64,000 nucleotides of DNA from Sphingopyxis sp. 113P3. Its GTDB lineage: Bacteria; Pseudomonadota; Alphaproteobacteria; Sphingomonadales; Sphingomonadaceae. A program made the translations under genes and the position numbers. Below, one piece after another: positions 43,783-53,811 of this stretch (position 1 is its first letter; every line of letters starts with the position of its first letter). The stretch is from positions 2,451,501-2,515,500 of the forward strand of contig NZ_CP009452.1 in the NCBI RefSeq assembly GCF_001278035.1, read 5' to 3'. Under the pieces are notes generated by a model. That model was not told the DNA's origin and did not search any database. It was given only the letters and a program-made list of their open reading frames with translations.

Positions 43783-45075
43783 ATGGCTGAGCGTCGACCC
43801 GCTCGCCGCCGCCCTCTCGCCGGCGAGCCGGCAGGGACCGCGCCGCGCCGTGCGGCGCTGCGCCTGATCGACGCCGTGTTGCGCCGCGGCGACCCGCTCG
43901 ACCTCGCCGCCCATGCTGCGACGCAAGGGCTCGCGCCCGCGGACCGGGCATTTGCAATCGCAATCGTGTCCGAGGCGCTGCGCTGGATGGTCGATATCGA
44001 CGCATTGATCGACCGCGCAACGCCCCAACCACTTCCCGACGACGTCAAGTCGCGTGCGGTCCTTCGCATCGCCCTTGCGCAATTGCTCGTGCTCAAATCC
44101 CCGCCGCACGCGGTCGTCGCCACCGCGCTGCCGCTCGTTGACGGCGGGCCGCGCCGCCTCGTCCACGCGCTCCTGTCGCGCGCGCAGCAGGAGGCGTGGA
44201 ACCTGCCTGCGATCGCCAGCCTGCCGCCTGCGGTCGCGGCCCGCTGGAGCGCTCAGTGGGGCGACGCGACGGCGACAGCCGCCTCGGCAGCATGGAGCAG
44301 CCCGCCCCCGATGGATCTCAGCTTTGCAGCCGAACCGGACGGGACCGAATGGAGCGAATTTCCCGCGCTTGCACCGCGACATCGCCGCTTGCCCCGCGGC
44401 CGTGCGATCGAAGATGTGCCGGGTTTTCTGGAGGGCGGCTGGTGGGTGCAGGACCTTGCTGCATCCATACCCGCACGGCTGCTTGGAGCCGGGCACGGCC
44501 GGCGCGCTTTCGACCTCTGTGCCGCACCGGGGGGCAAGACGATGCAGCTTTCCGCCGCGGGCTGGAACGTCGCCGCCGTCGATTCAAGCGCCAAGCGCCT
44601 CGAACGGCTGAAAGCCAACCTCAACCGCACCGGGCTTTGCGCTGACGTCACTCAAGGGGACATTCGCGCCTGGGAGCCCGATGCTCCCGCTGACGCGATA
44701 CTGCTCGACGCGCCCTGCTCGGCGACGGGCATCTTTCGCCGTCACCCTGATGTGCTGCACCGGATTGAACCGGCGCAGATTGCGGGGATGGCGAAGCTGC
44801 AGGGGGAGCTGATGGAGCGCGCTGCGCGCTGGTTGAAGCCCGGCGGCCTGCTGGTCTACGCAACCTGCTCGCTCGAGCAGGCCGAGGGTGAGAATCAGAT
44901 CGCTGCCTTCCTCGCCGATCATCCGGCCTGGGCGATCGTAGCAGCGCAGCACGACGAATTGCCGCAAGGCGTCGTCCCCGACAGGCACGGATTTGTTCGC
45001 ACCCTTCCCTCCATGCTCGCAGATGCCGGCGGCCTCGACGGCTTCTTCGTCGCGCGGCTGCGCGCGCCGGTGTAA
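43783..45075 (+). CDS. rsmB: 16S rRNA (cytosine-967-C5)-methyltransferase family
   Basis: 430 residues. N-terminal NusB-like domain (about 20-140: AALRLIDAVLRRGDPLDLAAHAA, LRIALAQLLVL), then the SAM methyltransferase core: FDLCAAPGGKT near 243-252, DSSAKRLERLKANL, the first cysteine in DAPCSATG (about 311) and the second in YATCSL (about 362). Both cysteines are needed in m5C enzymes. RsmB (Fmu) modifies C967 of 16S rRNA. The ATG at 43783 is chosen; a GTG at 43774 adds three residues. Confidence 0.88.
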   Translation: MAERRPARRRPLAGEPAGTAPRRAALRLIDAVLRRGDPLDLAAHAATQGLAPADRAFAIAIVSEALRWMVDIDALIDRATPQPLPDDVKSRAVLRIALAQLLVLKSPPHAVVATALPLVDGGPRRLVHALLSRAQQEAWNLPAIASLPPAVAARWSAQWGDATATAASAAWSSPPPMDLSFAAEPDGTEWSEFPALAPRHRRLPRGRAIEDVPGFLEGGWWVQDLAASIPARLLGAGHGRRAFDLCAAPGGKTMQLSAAGWNVAAVDSSAKRLERLKANLNRTGLCADVTQGDIRAWEPDAPADAILLDAPCSATGIFRRHPDVLHRIEPAQIAGMAKLQGELMERAARWLKPGGLLVYATCSLEQAEGENQIAAFLADHPAWAIVAAQHDELPQGVVPDRHGFVRTLPSMLADAGGLDGFFVARLRAPV

Positions 45076-45098
45076 TGGCGCGGCAGGAGCGCCGCGGG

Positions 45099-46829
45099 TC
45101 AGAATATCGCCCTCGGCGCATTTTCCTTCATCATCGCTGCGCGCACCATCGGGATCGGCGGACCACCATAGGACAAGAATTCGTCGTGGAAGGCCTTCCA
45201 CCTCGATCGGTCCCCCTTCGTCCAATCGTCACGCAGTTTGCGGATCATGAGCTTGCCGAGCGTATAGTTGAGATAAAGCGGATCGTAGGTGCCGCGGGCG
45301 GCCTGCTGACGCGCGTTGCCTTCGTCCTGGAAACATTGCTCCTTGAACATCTTCTCGCTGTCCGCGACCGTCATGCCCTGAGTGTGGAGCCCGATCGCCG
45401 ACAGGAAACGGCAATCGCGCAGCAGCGCATTTGACAGCTGGCCGATGTGCGTCTCGGGATCGCCATTCCCAAGGCCCGCCTCCCACATCATTTCCTCGGT
45501 GTAGTGCGCCCAGCCCTCGGCGAAGGCATAGCCCACGAAAAGCTTGCCAAAGATGCTCTTGGCGCGGTTCGAGTGAAGAAAGTTCAAAAAATGACCCGGC
45601 CACACCTCGTGAACCGAGGTAAAGAGCAGATCCTTTCTGCCGGGTACGAAAGCATCCTGCGTTGCCTTGTCCCACGCGGGGTCCGGGGGCGAGATATAGT
45701 AGACCGATGGCAGACCCTTCTCATAAGGGCCAGGGATATCAATGTAAGCGCTATTTTGGCGGTTGTAGGGCGGCGATTCCTCGACTTGGGCCTGTTCGGT
45801 ACCGGGGATCGAAACCAAGTCCTTTTCAAGGAGGAACGCGCGGAGCTGCGGCAGTTGTCGGCGCGCCTCGGCGACGGGGCCGTCAGCGGGCTTGTCCGCG
45901 TTCATCCGCTTCATGCAGTCTGCAATCGTCGCCCCAGCGGCATAGGCCGCACACGCGGCCTTGAGGGCATCCTGATTGCGCTTGAGATCGGCCTTGCCGA
46001 TCTGTTCAAGCTCATCAAGCGGCGTGTCTACCGCCTCGTTTGTGAGGATGAGCTTCGCAAATTTGTCGGCACCGAGCGCATAGCCGTCCGCAGTTCCCGG
46101 CTGCGATCCGACATAGGCGGCGAGATCCTTCATCGCCGCTGAGGCCTTGGCAGCCGCCTCGTCGAACTGCTTCTGGAGCGCGGTGTCCTTCACGGCGGCG
46201 AAAGCAGCCTTGGCATCGCCGGTATAATATTCGGCAAAGCCGCCGAACCCCGCCGTACCGAATTTCACAAAGGTCGCCGGAAGCGGCAACTTGAGGTTCG
46301 CCTTGATCTGTGCCGCAGCCGCCGGGATATTCTCGGCATACGCAATGAACGCCTTCATCCGCGTTGCAGGGTCTGCATAGGCGCGCGCAATATAGACATT
46401 GGGATCGAGAGCGCCGACGTAGAATGCCGGGTTCTTTTGTGCAAAATCGGTATCGCGCAGAAAGAAAAGCTGCCCCTCGGCGACACGGACGAGATAGTCA
46501 CGCTCGAATTTTTCCGCATCGGACATGTCGCCGCTGAAAGCCCTGGCGTCCTTGATCGCCTTTTCGAGGAATGCCGCCTGCCTTTCGATCCCCTCAGGCG
46601 ACCAATCGGGTAGTTGGCCGTCATATTCATGCTTGCCCTGATAGACCGCAAATGTCGGGTTGAGCGGGAAATAGCCGGCGAGGAAGGCATCGCGAAACGT
46701 GCTCCATGTCGTGGCCGTCGATGTCGCGGGAGCGGTGGCGGATTTGTTGTCACTCGCGTTGCAGCCGCCGAGAATGAGGAGTGCACCCGCGAGCGCAGCC
46801 CCGCCGAAGCGGGTCAATTTGCGTGTCAT
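45099..46829 (-). CDS. DUF885 family lipoprotein, putative metallopeptidase
   Basis: 576 residues. A type II signal ends in Leu-Gly-Gly-Cys (C23), so it is a membrane-anchored lipoprotein facing the periplasm. The DUF885 core follows, with SVHEVWPGHFLN (H407, E408, H413), a His-Glu-(x4)-His zinc-site variant, and YAFAEGWAHYTEEMMWEAGL, which supplies a second conserved Glu/His cluster. Family members are annotated as peptidases, and activity is rarely shown. GGGAG lies 9 bases before the ATG at 46829. It diverges from the exporter gene. Confidence 0.83.
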   Translation of the reverse strand: MTRKLTRFGGAALAGALLILGGCNASDNKSATAPATSTATTWSTFRDAFLAGYFPLNPTFAVYQGKHEYDGQLPDWSPEGIERQAAFLEKAIKDARAFSGDMSDAEKFERDYLVRVAEGQLFFLRDTDFAQKNPAFYVGALDPNVYIARAYADPATRMKAFIAYAENIPAAAAQIKANLKLPLPATFVKFGTAGFGGFAEYYTGDAKAAFAAVKDTALQKQFDEAAAKASAAMKDLAAYVGSQPGTADGYALGADKFAKLILTNEAVDTPLDELEQIGKADLKRNQDALKAACAAYAAGATIADCMKRMNADKPADGPVAEARRQLPQLRAFLLEKDLVSIPGTEQAQVEESPPYNRQNSAYIDIPGPYEKGLPSVYYISPPDPAWDKATQDAFVPGRKDLLFTSVHEVWPGHFLNFLHSNRAKSIFGKLFVGYAFAEGWAHYTEEMMWEAGLGNGDPETHIGQLSNALLRDCRFLSAIGLHTQGMTVADSEKMFKEQCFQDEGNARQQAARGTYDPLYLNYTLGKLMIRKLRDDWTKGDRSRWKAFHDEFLSYGGPPIPMVRAAMMKENAPRAIF

Positions 46830-46956
46830 ACCAAGATCTCCCTCTGTCCGTTCTTGTGGTTTTGCCACCCAAAGTCCCCGCGCGCATCCGATAATCGACG
46901 AACAACGGCTGTGCCATCTGGTGCGGTGCAAAAAAGCGCGTTAGGGCGAGCGGCAC

Positions 46957-48261
46957 ATGGCGACGATACCCCCTCCCCCGTCGGTCGATAACACCTTGCC
47001 GGCCCCCGTCCCCGGCAAGCCCTCCTCCCCGCTTCAATTCGCCGACTTTAGATATTTCTGGTTCGCGCGCTTCACTGCCGTGATGGCGACGATCGCGATG
47101 GTCGTTGTCATCGGCTACCAGCTCTACGACACCGCACGCACCGACTATGGCATGTCGATCAAGGAGGCCTCGTTTCAGCTTGGCCTTCTCGGCCTCTTCC
47201 AGTTCATTCCGCTTGCGGTGCTGACGCCGGTTGCGGGCTGGGCGGCAGATCGCTTCGAGCGGCGGAGCGTTGCGATTTTCTCGAACCTTATCGACCTTTG
47301 CATCGCCGCAACGCTCTGGTGGTTCACCGCGCAAGATGCGCTGACGCTACCGCTCTTGTTCAGCCTCGCGGCCTTGCATGGCGTGGCGCGCGTCTTTTCC
47401 GGCCCCGCGATGAGCGCCATCGCGCCCAATATCGTTCCGCCCGCGGTCCTGCCGCGCGCGATTGCTATGAGCAGCATCGCATGGCAGTCCGCATCGGTAA
47501 TCGGTCCTGCCGCGGGAGGCCTCATCTATGCCGCCCATGCCGCGTCGGTCTATATCTTTGCCGCTATCCTCCTCGCACTCTCCGCGTTCACAATCAGCCG
47601 CGTTCGCCCCGTTCAACCGCCTCCCGCCGAAGTGCGGCGTCATCCGCTGCGCGAGATGGTCGACGGGTTGCAGTTCGTATGGAGTGAACGTTTTCTTCTC
47701 GGCACGATCACGCTCGACCTCTTTGCCGTGCTGCTCGCGGGCGCAACGGCAATGCTGCCCGTCTATGCGCGCGATATCCTTCATGCAGGGTCAGAAGGGC
47801 TCGGCTTCTTGCGCGCGGCGCCCGCCGTCGGCGCTGCGGTGGTCGCGCTTGGTCTTGCGATCCGGCCGATCGAGCACAATGTCGGCGTCAAAATGCTGTG
47901 GGCGGTCGCTGTATTCGGGGCCGTGACGCTCGGCTTTGGACTTTCGACACACTTTTTCCTCTCGCTGGGCCTGCTTGTGGTCATGGGCGCGGCCGACATG
48001 TTCTCGGTCTTTGTGCGCGGCACGCTGATTCAGCTCAACACACCCGATCATATGCGTGGGCGGGTCAGTGCCGCTTTCGGGCTCGCGATTTCGGCCTCGA
48101 ACGAGCTTGGCGAAATGCGCGCGGGTGCGATGGCGGGGCTGCTGGGCCCGGTCGGCGCGGTCGCCGTGGGCGGCGCTGCGGCGATGGGTGTCACGGCGCT
48201 CTGGTCGTGGCTTTTCCCCGAGCTGCGACGCGCCAAAACCTTCGAGCCGCAGTTCAGATAA
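46957..48261 (+). CDS. MFS exporter, EntS-like
   Basis: 434 residues with about 12 helices and a Pro-rich cytosolic N-terminus of about 25 residues. FRYFWFARFTAVMATIAMVVVIGYQLYD, VAGWAADRFERRS and PNIVPPAVLPRAIAMSSIAWQSASVIGPAAGG are the MFS_3 pattern of EntS and related drug or siderophore exporters. No siderophore genes are in the window, so the substrate is open. The start at 46957 has a weak ribosome site. Confidence 0.8.
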   Translation: MATIPPPPSVDNTLPAPVPGKPSSPLQFADFRYFWFARFTAVMATIAMVVVIGYQLYDTARTDYGMSIKEASFQLGLLGLFQFIPLAVLTPVAGWAADRFERRSVAIFSNLIDLCIAATLWWFTAQDALTLPLLFSLAALHGVARVFSGPAMSAIAPNIVPPAVLPRAIAMSSIAWQSASVIGPAAGGLIYAAHAASVYIFAAILLALSAFTISRVRPVQPPPAEVRRHPLREMVDGLQFVWSERFLLGTITLDLFAVLLAGATAMLPVYARDILHAGSEGLGFLRAAPAVGAAVVALGLAIRPIEHNVGVKMLWAVAVFGAVTLGFGLSTHFFLSLGLLVVMGAADMFSVFVRGTLIQLNTPDHMRGRVSAAFGLAISASNELGEMRAGAMAGLLGPVGAVAVGGAAAMGVTALWSWLFPELRRAKTFEPQFR

Positions 48262-48393
48262 TCGGAAGCCTCACCGCTCGCCGCACCCCGGCCCCGGTTC
48301 GTCAAAGCGGCTATTGTCTATTTGTTTGGTTGAATTATATCGGACTCACCCGTCACCGCGGCTTTCCCTTCATCCTGATATGGAGCGACCGCC

Positions 48394-49065
48394 ATGCAAG
48401 CGTCCAGTATTCGCTATAAGATCCTGACTATTCCAGGGCTTCACAACAGTGGCCCTGCCCACTGGCAAAGCCTCTGGGAGCAAAAGTTCGCTTCCACCGA
48501 GCGAGTCGAACTTGGCCATTGGGACGATCCTCACCAGGATGAGTGGGTGGCCGCGATAGCCGACGCGATAGACGCTCAGGAATCGCCGGTTCTCATCGCA
48601 GCGCACAGCCTCGGATGCCATGCCTTCGCCCATTGGTTTGCCGCCGCGAACGGCTTTGCACGCGCAAGGGTGGCAGGCGCGCTGCTCGTTGCCCCGCCCG
48701 ACCTTGCACGCCTGCCCCGCCAGGGGCGGCTCGCAAGCTTTACCCAGTCGCCAATGCTGATACCCCGCCAGACATTCATCGCGATCGCAAGCGAGAACGA
48801 TCCTTATGCCTCGACCGCGCATGTCTGGCGCCTCGCGCGCAACTGGGGCGCGCGCTTCGTCAACGCCGGTCCGTTCGGGCACATCAACGCGGACTCGGCT
48901 CTCGGCGACTGGCCTTATGGACAGTATCTGCTCGCATCGTTACAACCCGCGCCAACACCCGCCCTCGCGGACGTGGCGCTCTGGACCCGCTCGGGGGACT
49001 GGCCGCATCGCTTCGCGCGGCGCGATCCACGGTTCGCATATCAAGAAGGTGCACAGCGACGATGA
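48394..49065 (+). CDS. RBBP9/YdeN-type alpha/beta hydrolase
   Basis: 223 residues. [18 protein letters not shown] and the nucleophile elbow AHSLGC (Ala-His-Ser-Leu-Gly) place it in the RBBP9/YdeN family, with the later Asp in ASENDPYAS and the His in PFGHINADS completing the triad. Members are serine hydrolases of unknown natural substrate. The C-terminal 40 residues are Arg-rich and variable. Its TGA overlaps the cysK start by 4 bases. Confidence 0.83.
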   Translation: MQASSIRYKILTIPGLHNSGPAHWQSLWEQKFASTERVELGHWDDPHQDEWVAAIADAIDAQESPVLIAAHSLGCHAFAHWFAAANGFARARVAGALLVAPPDLARLPRQGRLASFTQSPMLIPRQTFIAIASENDPYASTAHVWRLARNWGARFVNAGPFGHINADSALGDWPYGQYLLASLQPAPTPALADVALWTRSGDWPHRFARRDPRFAYQEGAQRR

Positions 49066-49982
49066 AAGTCCATTCGATCCTCGAAACCATCGGCAATACG
49101 CCGCACATCCGCGTGGCCAAGCTGTTTCCGGACGCAGAAGTCTGGATCAAGTCCGAACGGAGCAATCCCGGAGGCTCGATCAAGGATCGTATCGGCCTTG
49201 CCATGATCGAGGCGGCCGAAAAAGACGGCAGCCTGAAGCCCGGCGGCACCATCGTCGAACCGACGTCGGGGAACACCGGCATTGGCCTTGCGATGGCCGC
49301 CGCGGTCAAGGGTTACAAGCTGATCCTGGTCATGCCGGAGAGCATGTCGCTCGAACGCCGCCGGTTGATGCTCGCCTATGGCGCAACGTTCGACCTGACG
49401 CCGCGCGAAAAGGGCATGAAGGGCGCGATCGAACGCGCGATCGAGCTCGTCGAGACCACGCCAGGCGCGTGGATGCCGCAACAGTTCGAGAATGACGCCA
49501 ATGTGGACATCCACTACCGCACGACCGGACCTGAAATCCTCGCCGATTTCAAGGACACGCCCATCGACGTGTTGATTACCGGCGTCGGCACGGGCGGGCA
49601 CATCACAGGCTGCGCCAAATTCCTGAAGGAGCATTGGCCCCATCTGAAGGTCTATGCTGTCGAACCCGTTGCCTCCCCCGTCATTTCGGGCGGCCAGCCT
49701 GGTCCGCACCCGATCCAGGGCATTGGCGCCGGATTCATTCCGCGTAACCTCCATACCGATCTGCTCGACGGGGTGATCACGATAGACGCCGCCGACGCCA
49801 AGGCGATGGCGCTCCGGTCGGCGGCGGAAGAGGGCCTGCTTGTCGGCATCTCGTCGGGCGCGACGCTTGCCGCTATCGCGCAGAAGGTGCCCGACCTGCC
49901 ACAAGGTAGCCGCATTCTGGGATTCAACTACGACACTGGCGAACGCTATTTGTCGGTGCCCGATTTCCTGCCCGAGATCTGA
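49062..49982 (+). CDS. cysK: Cysteine synthase A
   Basis: 306 residues, PLP fold type II; O-acetylserine plus sulfide gives cysteine. The Schiff-base lysine is K41 in [36 protein letters not shown] and [15 protein letters not shown] (phosphate-binding) follow, then [21 protein letters not shown] and VGISSGATL. Its ATG overlaps the hydrolase stop, so the two are translationally coupled. It is separate from the cysDNCQ genes at 53-57 kb. Confidence 0.93.
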   Translation: MKVHSILETIGNTPHIRVAKLFPDAEVWIKSERSNPGGSIKDRIGLAMIEAAEKDGSLKPGGTIVEPTSGNTGIGLAMAAAVKGYKLILVMPESMSLERRRLMLAYGATFDLTPREKGMKGAIERAIELVETTPGAWMPQQFENDANVDIHYRTTGPEILADFKDTPIDVLITGVGTGGHITGCAKFLKEHWPHLKVYAVEPVASPVISGGQPGPHPIQGIGAGFIPRNLHTDLLDGVITIDAADAKAMALRSAAEEGLLVGISSGATLAAIAQKVPDLPQGSRILGFNYDTGERYLSVPDFLPEI

Positions 49983-49991
49983 TTTTGCACC

Positions 49992-51143
49992 ATGCGCCTC
50001 AGCGCGCGCCAGGAGACGTTGCCGACGCGGCGCGAATGGTCGGGGTGGCTGTTCGTCCTGCTTTCGGTGGCCGCCATCGTCACCGTACTTTATGCCAGCG
50101 CGCCCAGTCGCCGAATGGACGCTGCTGCACTCCCGCGCCCGGTAGCGCCGCCTGCCGAAGCGGTGCCCGAAGTTCTGCCGACCGAACTCGCACCGATCGC
50201 CCCCGTCGATGCGCGCGCGGCCAACGCGCGTATCCCTCTTGTTCTCAAGGGTTTCGCAGCTGCGCGCCCCTTTACCTATCCCGGCGATGCCGAGAACCGT
50301 GGCCGCGCGCGGGACTGCCTCGCCGCTGCGATGCTCTATGAAGCGGGCGATGATGCGAAAGGCCAGCAAGCCGTCGGGCAGGTCGTCATCAACCGAGTGC
50401 GGCACCCCGCCTTTCCCAAGTCGATTTGTGCCGTGGTGTTCCAAGGCTCCGAGCGTGCCACCGGGTGCCAATTCACCTTCACCTGCGATGGCGCGCTGAA
50501 CCGCCGCTATTCCGACGCAGCGTGGAGCCGCGCGCAGGTGCTGGCAGAGATGATGCTCTCGGGGATCACGGACCCGCGCGTCGGGCTCGCAACCCATTAC
50601 CACACCGACTGGGTACGGCCCTATTGGAGCGACAGCCTCCAGAAGATCGCGATCGTCGACACGCACCTCTTTTTCCGCTGGCCAGGCTATTGGGGAACCC
50701 CGGGCGCGTTCCGGGGTGCCGTGTCGGGGCAGGACGCACCGGTTGCCAAGCTCGCCGCGATTTCCCCTCTCCACGCATTCGCCCTCTCCCCTGCAAGCGC
50801 GCTCGCAGATGCCGAGGCCGATACGCTTCCCAAGGAGGTGCGCCTCGTGCCGGGTGCGGGCGAGGCGACGGGTCGCGATACGCTCTACGTCCAGCTAGAC
50901 CGCCGCGCACCACCCGAAAGCTTCGTCACACTCGCCCTGCGGCTATGCGGCGAAAAGCCCTATTGCAAGTTCATGGGTTGGACGAACCCGATGCTGAAGC
51001 CCGCCAATGACGCGATGAGCGAGACCCAGCGCGCGGCAATGAGCTTTTCCTATCTTCGCGACGACAAGGCAGGGTTCGAAAAGGCGCTCTGGAACTGCGG
51101 CGAGTTTAAGCGCGATGACGCACGCCAATGCATGAAGCGGTAG
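49992..51143 (+). CDS. SleB-type cell wall hydrolase
   Basis: 383 residues. One N-terminal membrane anchor (about 18-36: GWLFVLLSVAAIVTVLYAS) and a Pro-rich linker precede a Hydrolase_2/SleB domain (about 100-225): CLAAAMLYEAGDDAKGQQAVGQVVINRV, the catalytic Glu in YEAG, then CQFTFTCDGALNRR and ATHYHTDWVRPYW. These enzymes are lytic transglycosylase or amidase-like; SleB is best known in spore cortex lysis, but proteobacterial homologues act on the growing sacculus. It follows cysK by 9 bases. The last 130 residues are not recognised; they contain two Cys pairs (CGEKPYC, NCGEF...QC). Confidence 0.8.
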   Translation: MRLSARQETLPTRREWSGWLFVLLSVAAIVTVLYASAPSRRMDAAALPRPVAPPAEAVPEVLPTELAPIAPVDARAANARIPLVLKGFAAARPFTYPGDAENRGRARDCLAAAMLYEAGDDAKGQQAVGQVVINRVRHPAFPKSICAVVFQGSERATGCQFTFTCDGALNRRYSDAAWSRAQVLAEMMLSGITDPRVGLATHYHTDWVRPYWSDSLQKIAIVDTHLFFRWPGYWGTPGAFRGAVSGQDAPVAKLAAISPLHAFALSPASALADAEADTLPKEVRLVPGAGEATGRDTLYVQLDRRAPPESFVTLALRLCGEKPYCKFMGWTNPMLKPANDAMSETQRAAMSFSYLRDDKAGFEKALWNCGEFKRDDARQCMKR

Positions 51144-51285
51144 CGGTGCCGCCCCGCTCGCCATCGCAAGGCACAGCGAGGGAACAAGGCGCGTCGCGCC
51201 GTTTGTTGCACAGGGCGATCCCTTCATCCCTTGCTCCTGGTCGCGGGATGATTTGCATCGCGTGGCCGGCTGCTGAGAGAAAGAG

Positions 51286-51777
51286 ATGATTATCCGACCT
51301 GCCGTGCCGGCCGATGTTCGGGCCATAGCCGCGATCATCATGCCGACGATCCGCGAAGGCTCTACCTATTCGTGCGACCCCGGGATGAGCGAGGAAGAAG
51401 CCCTCGAGATGTGGTTTGCCCCCGACAAGCACGTCTTCGTTGCCCAGGAAAAGGAAAAGGGTGAAATCCTGGGCACTTACTATTTGCGGGCGAACCAGGG
51501 CGGCGGCGGCGGTCATGTGTGCAACTGCGGCTATATGACGCGCGCCGATGCCGCAGGGCGCGGCATTGCTCGCCGGATGTGCGAGCACTCCATCCACCAT
51601 GCCAGGGCCAGCGGCTATCGAGCCATGCAGTTCAATTTCGTGGTCAGCACGAACGAGCGCGCCGTGCGCCTCTGGAGATCGCTCGGGTTCGAGGTCGTGG
51701 GGCGACTGCCAGAGGCCTTTCGCCTTCCCAGCGGAGAATATGTCGACGCGTTCGTGATGTATCGCAAGCTCGACTGA
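51286..51777 (+). CDS. GNAT family N-acetyltransferase
   Basis: 163 residues. IRPAVPADVRAIAAIIMPTIREG opens the fold, YMTRADAAGRGIARRMCEHSIHHARASGYRAMQFNFVVSTNERAVRLWRSLGFEVVG holds the acetyl-CoA P-loop (R-x-x-G-x-A) and the conserved NxxAxxLWxSLGF. The acceptor is unknown. It stands alone with AAAGAG upstream, and converges on the dehydrogenase gene 32 bases away. Confidence 0.85.
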   Translation: MIIRPAVPADVRAIAAIIMPTIREGSTYSCDPGMSEEEALEMWFAPDKHVFVAQEKEKGEILGTYYLRANQGGGGGHVCNCGYMTRADAAGRGIARRMCEHSIHHARASGYRAMQFNFVVSTNERAVRLWRSLGFEVVGRLPEAFRLPSGEYVDAFVMYRKLD

Positions 51778-51809
51778 GCGCAGCGCCCCGATCGAACCCG
51801 CGGCACCCC

Positions 51810-52946
51810 TTACCCGTGGGGGCGGATCAGATATTTCTCGCCCGTCCGCTTTGCATTATACTCAGCGATGATATCGAGCGCCAGCGCATCGGTCAGCGAG
51901 ATTTCGTGGCTGTAATGGCTCTTGAACGTGGTCGTGAGTTCGTCGACCACGCGCTGGCGAAGGCGCATGTTCACTTCCATACCCGCCTTTTGGAGGAAGG
52001 GGGTCAAAAGGAAGCCCGAGAGCGACCAGGTCAGGCCGAAGCTGCGGTTGAGGATGGTCGGACCAAGATCGAGGGCGCCATAAATATAGACCTGCTTGAA
52101 TGTATCCGAGCCATAGCGGCTGTAGGTCGTCATCCGTTTGACCGCCGCTGCCTCCATGCAAGCCAGGATCTGCCCTGCAAGCTTGCCGCCCCCGATCGCG
52201 TCAAAACCACAGGTGGCGCCGGTCTCGGTCAAGGCGGCGGTGAGCTGGTCCATGAAATCCGCATCACTGCTGTTGATCACATGCGTCGCGCCGATGCTCT
52301 TGAGGAGAGTGACCTGCGCCTCGCTGCGCACGATATTGACCAGCGGGATGCCGTCCTTTGCGCAAATCTTGACCAGCATCTGGCCGAGGTTCGACGCGGC
52401 GGCGGTGTGGACGAGCGCGCTATGCCCCTCCATGCGCATGGTTTCGGTGAAAGCCAGGCTGGTGAGCGGATTGACGAAACAGGAAGCACCGTCGCGCGGG
52501 TCGGTACCATCGGGGAGCAACATGCACATCTGCGCCGGAAGGCAGCGATATTCGGCATAGATTTCGCCGCCCAAAAGCGCGACCGTCTTGCCGAGCAATG
52601 CCTGCGCCTCGGGCGAGGAACCGGCCTTGACGACGAGCCCGCAGCCTTCGTTGCCAATGGGAAGTGCATCGCCGACGCGCCCCGCCATCGCGCGCATGGC
52701 GGGCGGGGGGATATCGGCGGTGACGAGAGGCAGCCCGTCGCGGGTCGACGCGCGCGCTGTCGACATGTCTGCCGCGCCCAGGAGCAGTCCGAGGTCGGAC
52801 GGGTTGATCGGGGTCGCCAGCACTTTGACCAGTACCTCGTGCGGCGCCGGGTCGGGCATCGGCCGTCGCTCGAGGAAAACTTCGAGCTCGCCCTCCGGCT
52901 TTACCAGCGTGAGCATGACGAGATTGGTGTCAGGCAGGTCGGTCAT
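51810..52946 (-). CDS. Medium-chain dehydrogenase, MDR superfamily
   Basis: 378 residues. The N-terminal GroES-like half has EVLVKVLATPINPSDLGLLLG and IGNEGCGLVVKAG; the Rossmann half has VHTAAASNLGQMLVKICAKDGI and IVRSEAQVTLLKSIGATHVINS, then FDAIGGGKLAGQIL. The catalytic and structural zinc cysteines of alcohol dehydrogenases are missing, as in quinone or enoyl reductases of the superfamily. The MSTARASTRDGLPL insert is typical of a subgroup common in alphaproteobacteria. Substrate unknown. It lies 76 bases after cysQ on the same strand and may be a readthrough partner. Confidence 0.82.
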   Translation of the reverse strand: MTDLPDTNLVMLTLVKPEGELEVFLERRPMPDPAPHEVLVKVLATPINPSDLGLLLGAADMSTARASTRDGLPLVTADIPPPAMRAMAGRVGDALPIGNEGCGLVVKAGSSPEAQALLGKTVALLGGEIYAEYRCLPAQMCMLLPDGTDPRDGASCFVNPLTSLAFTETMRMEGHSALVHTAAASNLGQMLVKICAKDGIPLVNIVRSEAQVTLLKSIGATHVINSSDADFMDQLTAALTETGATCGFDAIGGGKLAGQILACMEAAAVKRMTTYSRYGSDTFKQVYIYGALDLGPTILNRSFGLTWSLSGFLLTPFLQKAGMEVNMRLRQRVVDELTTTFKSHYSHEISLTDALALDIIAEYNAKRTGEKYLIRPHG

Positions 52947-53022
52947 CGCGCGTCTCCCAGCTATTCGGTTTCTTGATAAAACGGGTTACGGCGCGGCGGG
53001 GGCGCTGGCAATGGGAGACCGG

Positions 53023-53766
53023 TCAGGCCCGTGAAAATTCTGCCGCGAGCCGCAGCACATCGTCCGCCAGTTCCTTGCGGCAGATAAGCAGGTCGGGAAG
53101 ATAGGTGTCGGCATTATTGTAACGAAGCGGCGAGCCGTTGGCGCGGCTGACGTGGAGCCCGGCCGCTGCAGCAACCGCGACGGGTGCGCAATTGTCCCAT
53201 TCAAATTGGCCTCCGCTGTGGAGGTAGATATCAGCCTCGCCGCGCACGACCGCCATCGCCTTGGCGCCTGCTGAGCCCATCGCCACGAGTTCGGCGCCGA
53301 GCGCTTCGGCGACAAAGACCGCCTCGGCCGCTGGCCGCGTGCGGCTGACGAGCATCTTCGGCGGCCTGTTCGCTTTGGCGAGCGGAAGAGGTGCGCCAGA
53401 GGTCAGCGTGAGGCCGAGGCCCGGAAGCGCGACCGCGCCGACCGCCGCGACACCGTCGATCGCAAGCGCGACATGCACCGCCCAGTCGCTGCGACCCTCG
53501 CCATATTCGCGCGTGCCGTCGAGCGGATCGACGATCCAGACGCGTGATTGCGAGAGACGGGCCCGATTATCCTTTTCTTCCTCCGACAACAGCCCGTCGC
53601 CGGGGCGTGCGGCGCGCAGTTCGCGGCACAGCATCGCATTCGCCGCCGCGTCGCCGGCCTGCCCGAGTGCCTTGCCCTCCAGATCGCCCGCACGGCGCAA
53701 GTCGAGCAATATCTCGCCTGCCGCCGACGCGAGCCGTGCGGCCAGTTGATCGTCATTTTCCGCCAT
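53023..53766 (-). CDS. cysQ: 3'(2'),5'-bisphosphate nucleotidase
   Basis: 247 residues of the inositol-monophosphatase fold. Metal-binding sites: GLLSEEEKDN (the Glu pair), WIVDPLDGTREYGEGR (Asp-Pro-Leu-Asp-Gly-Thr) and FEWDNCAPVAVAAAAGL. CysQ dephosphorylates PAP, the waste product of PAPS use, and PAPS. It is 45 bases after cysNC and its co-location fits recycling. The family N-terminus is somewhat short. Confidence 0.88.
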   Translation of the reverse strand: MAENDDQLAARLASAAGEILLDLRRAGDLEGKALGQAGDAAANAMLCRELRAARPGDGLLSEEEKDNRARLSQSRVWIVDPLDGTREYGEGRSDWAVHVALAIDGVAAVGAVALPGLGLTLTSGAPLPLAKANRPPKMLVSRTRPAAEAVFVAEALGAELVAMGSAGAKAMAVVRGEADIYLHSGGQFEWDNCAPVAVAAAAGLHVSRANGSPLRYNNADTYLPDLLICRKELADDVLRLAAEFSRA

Positions 53767-53811
53767 GTCAGGCTATCAATCCCCCTTTTGTCCAGCGTTC
53801 CCTCGCCGCCC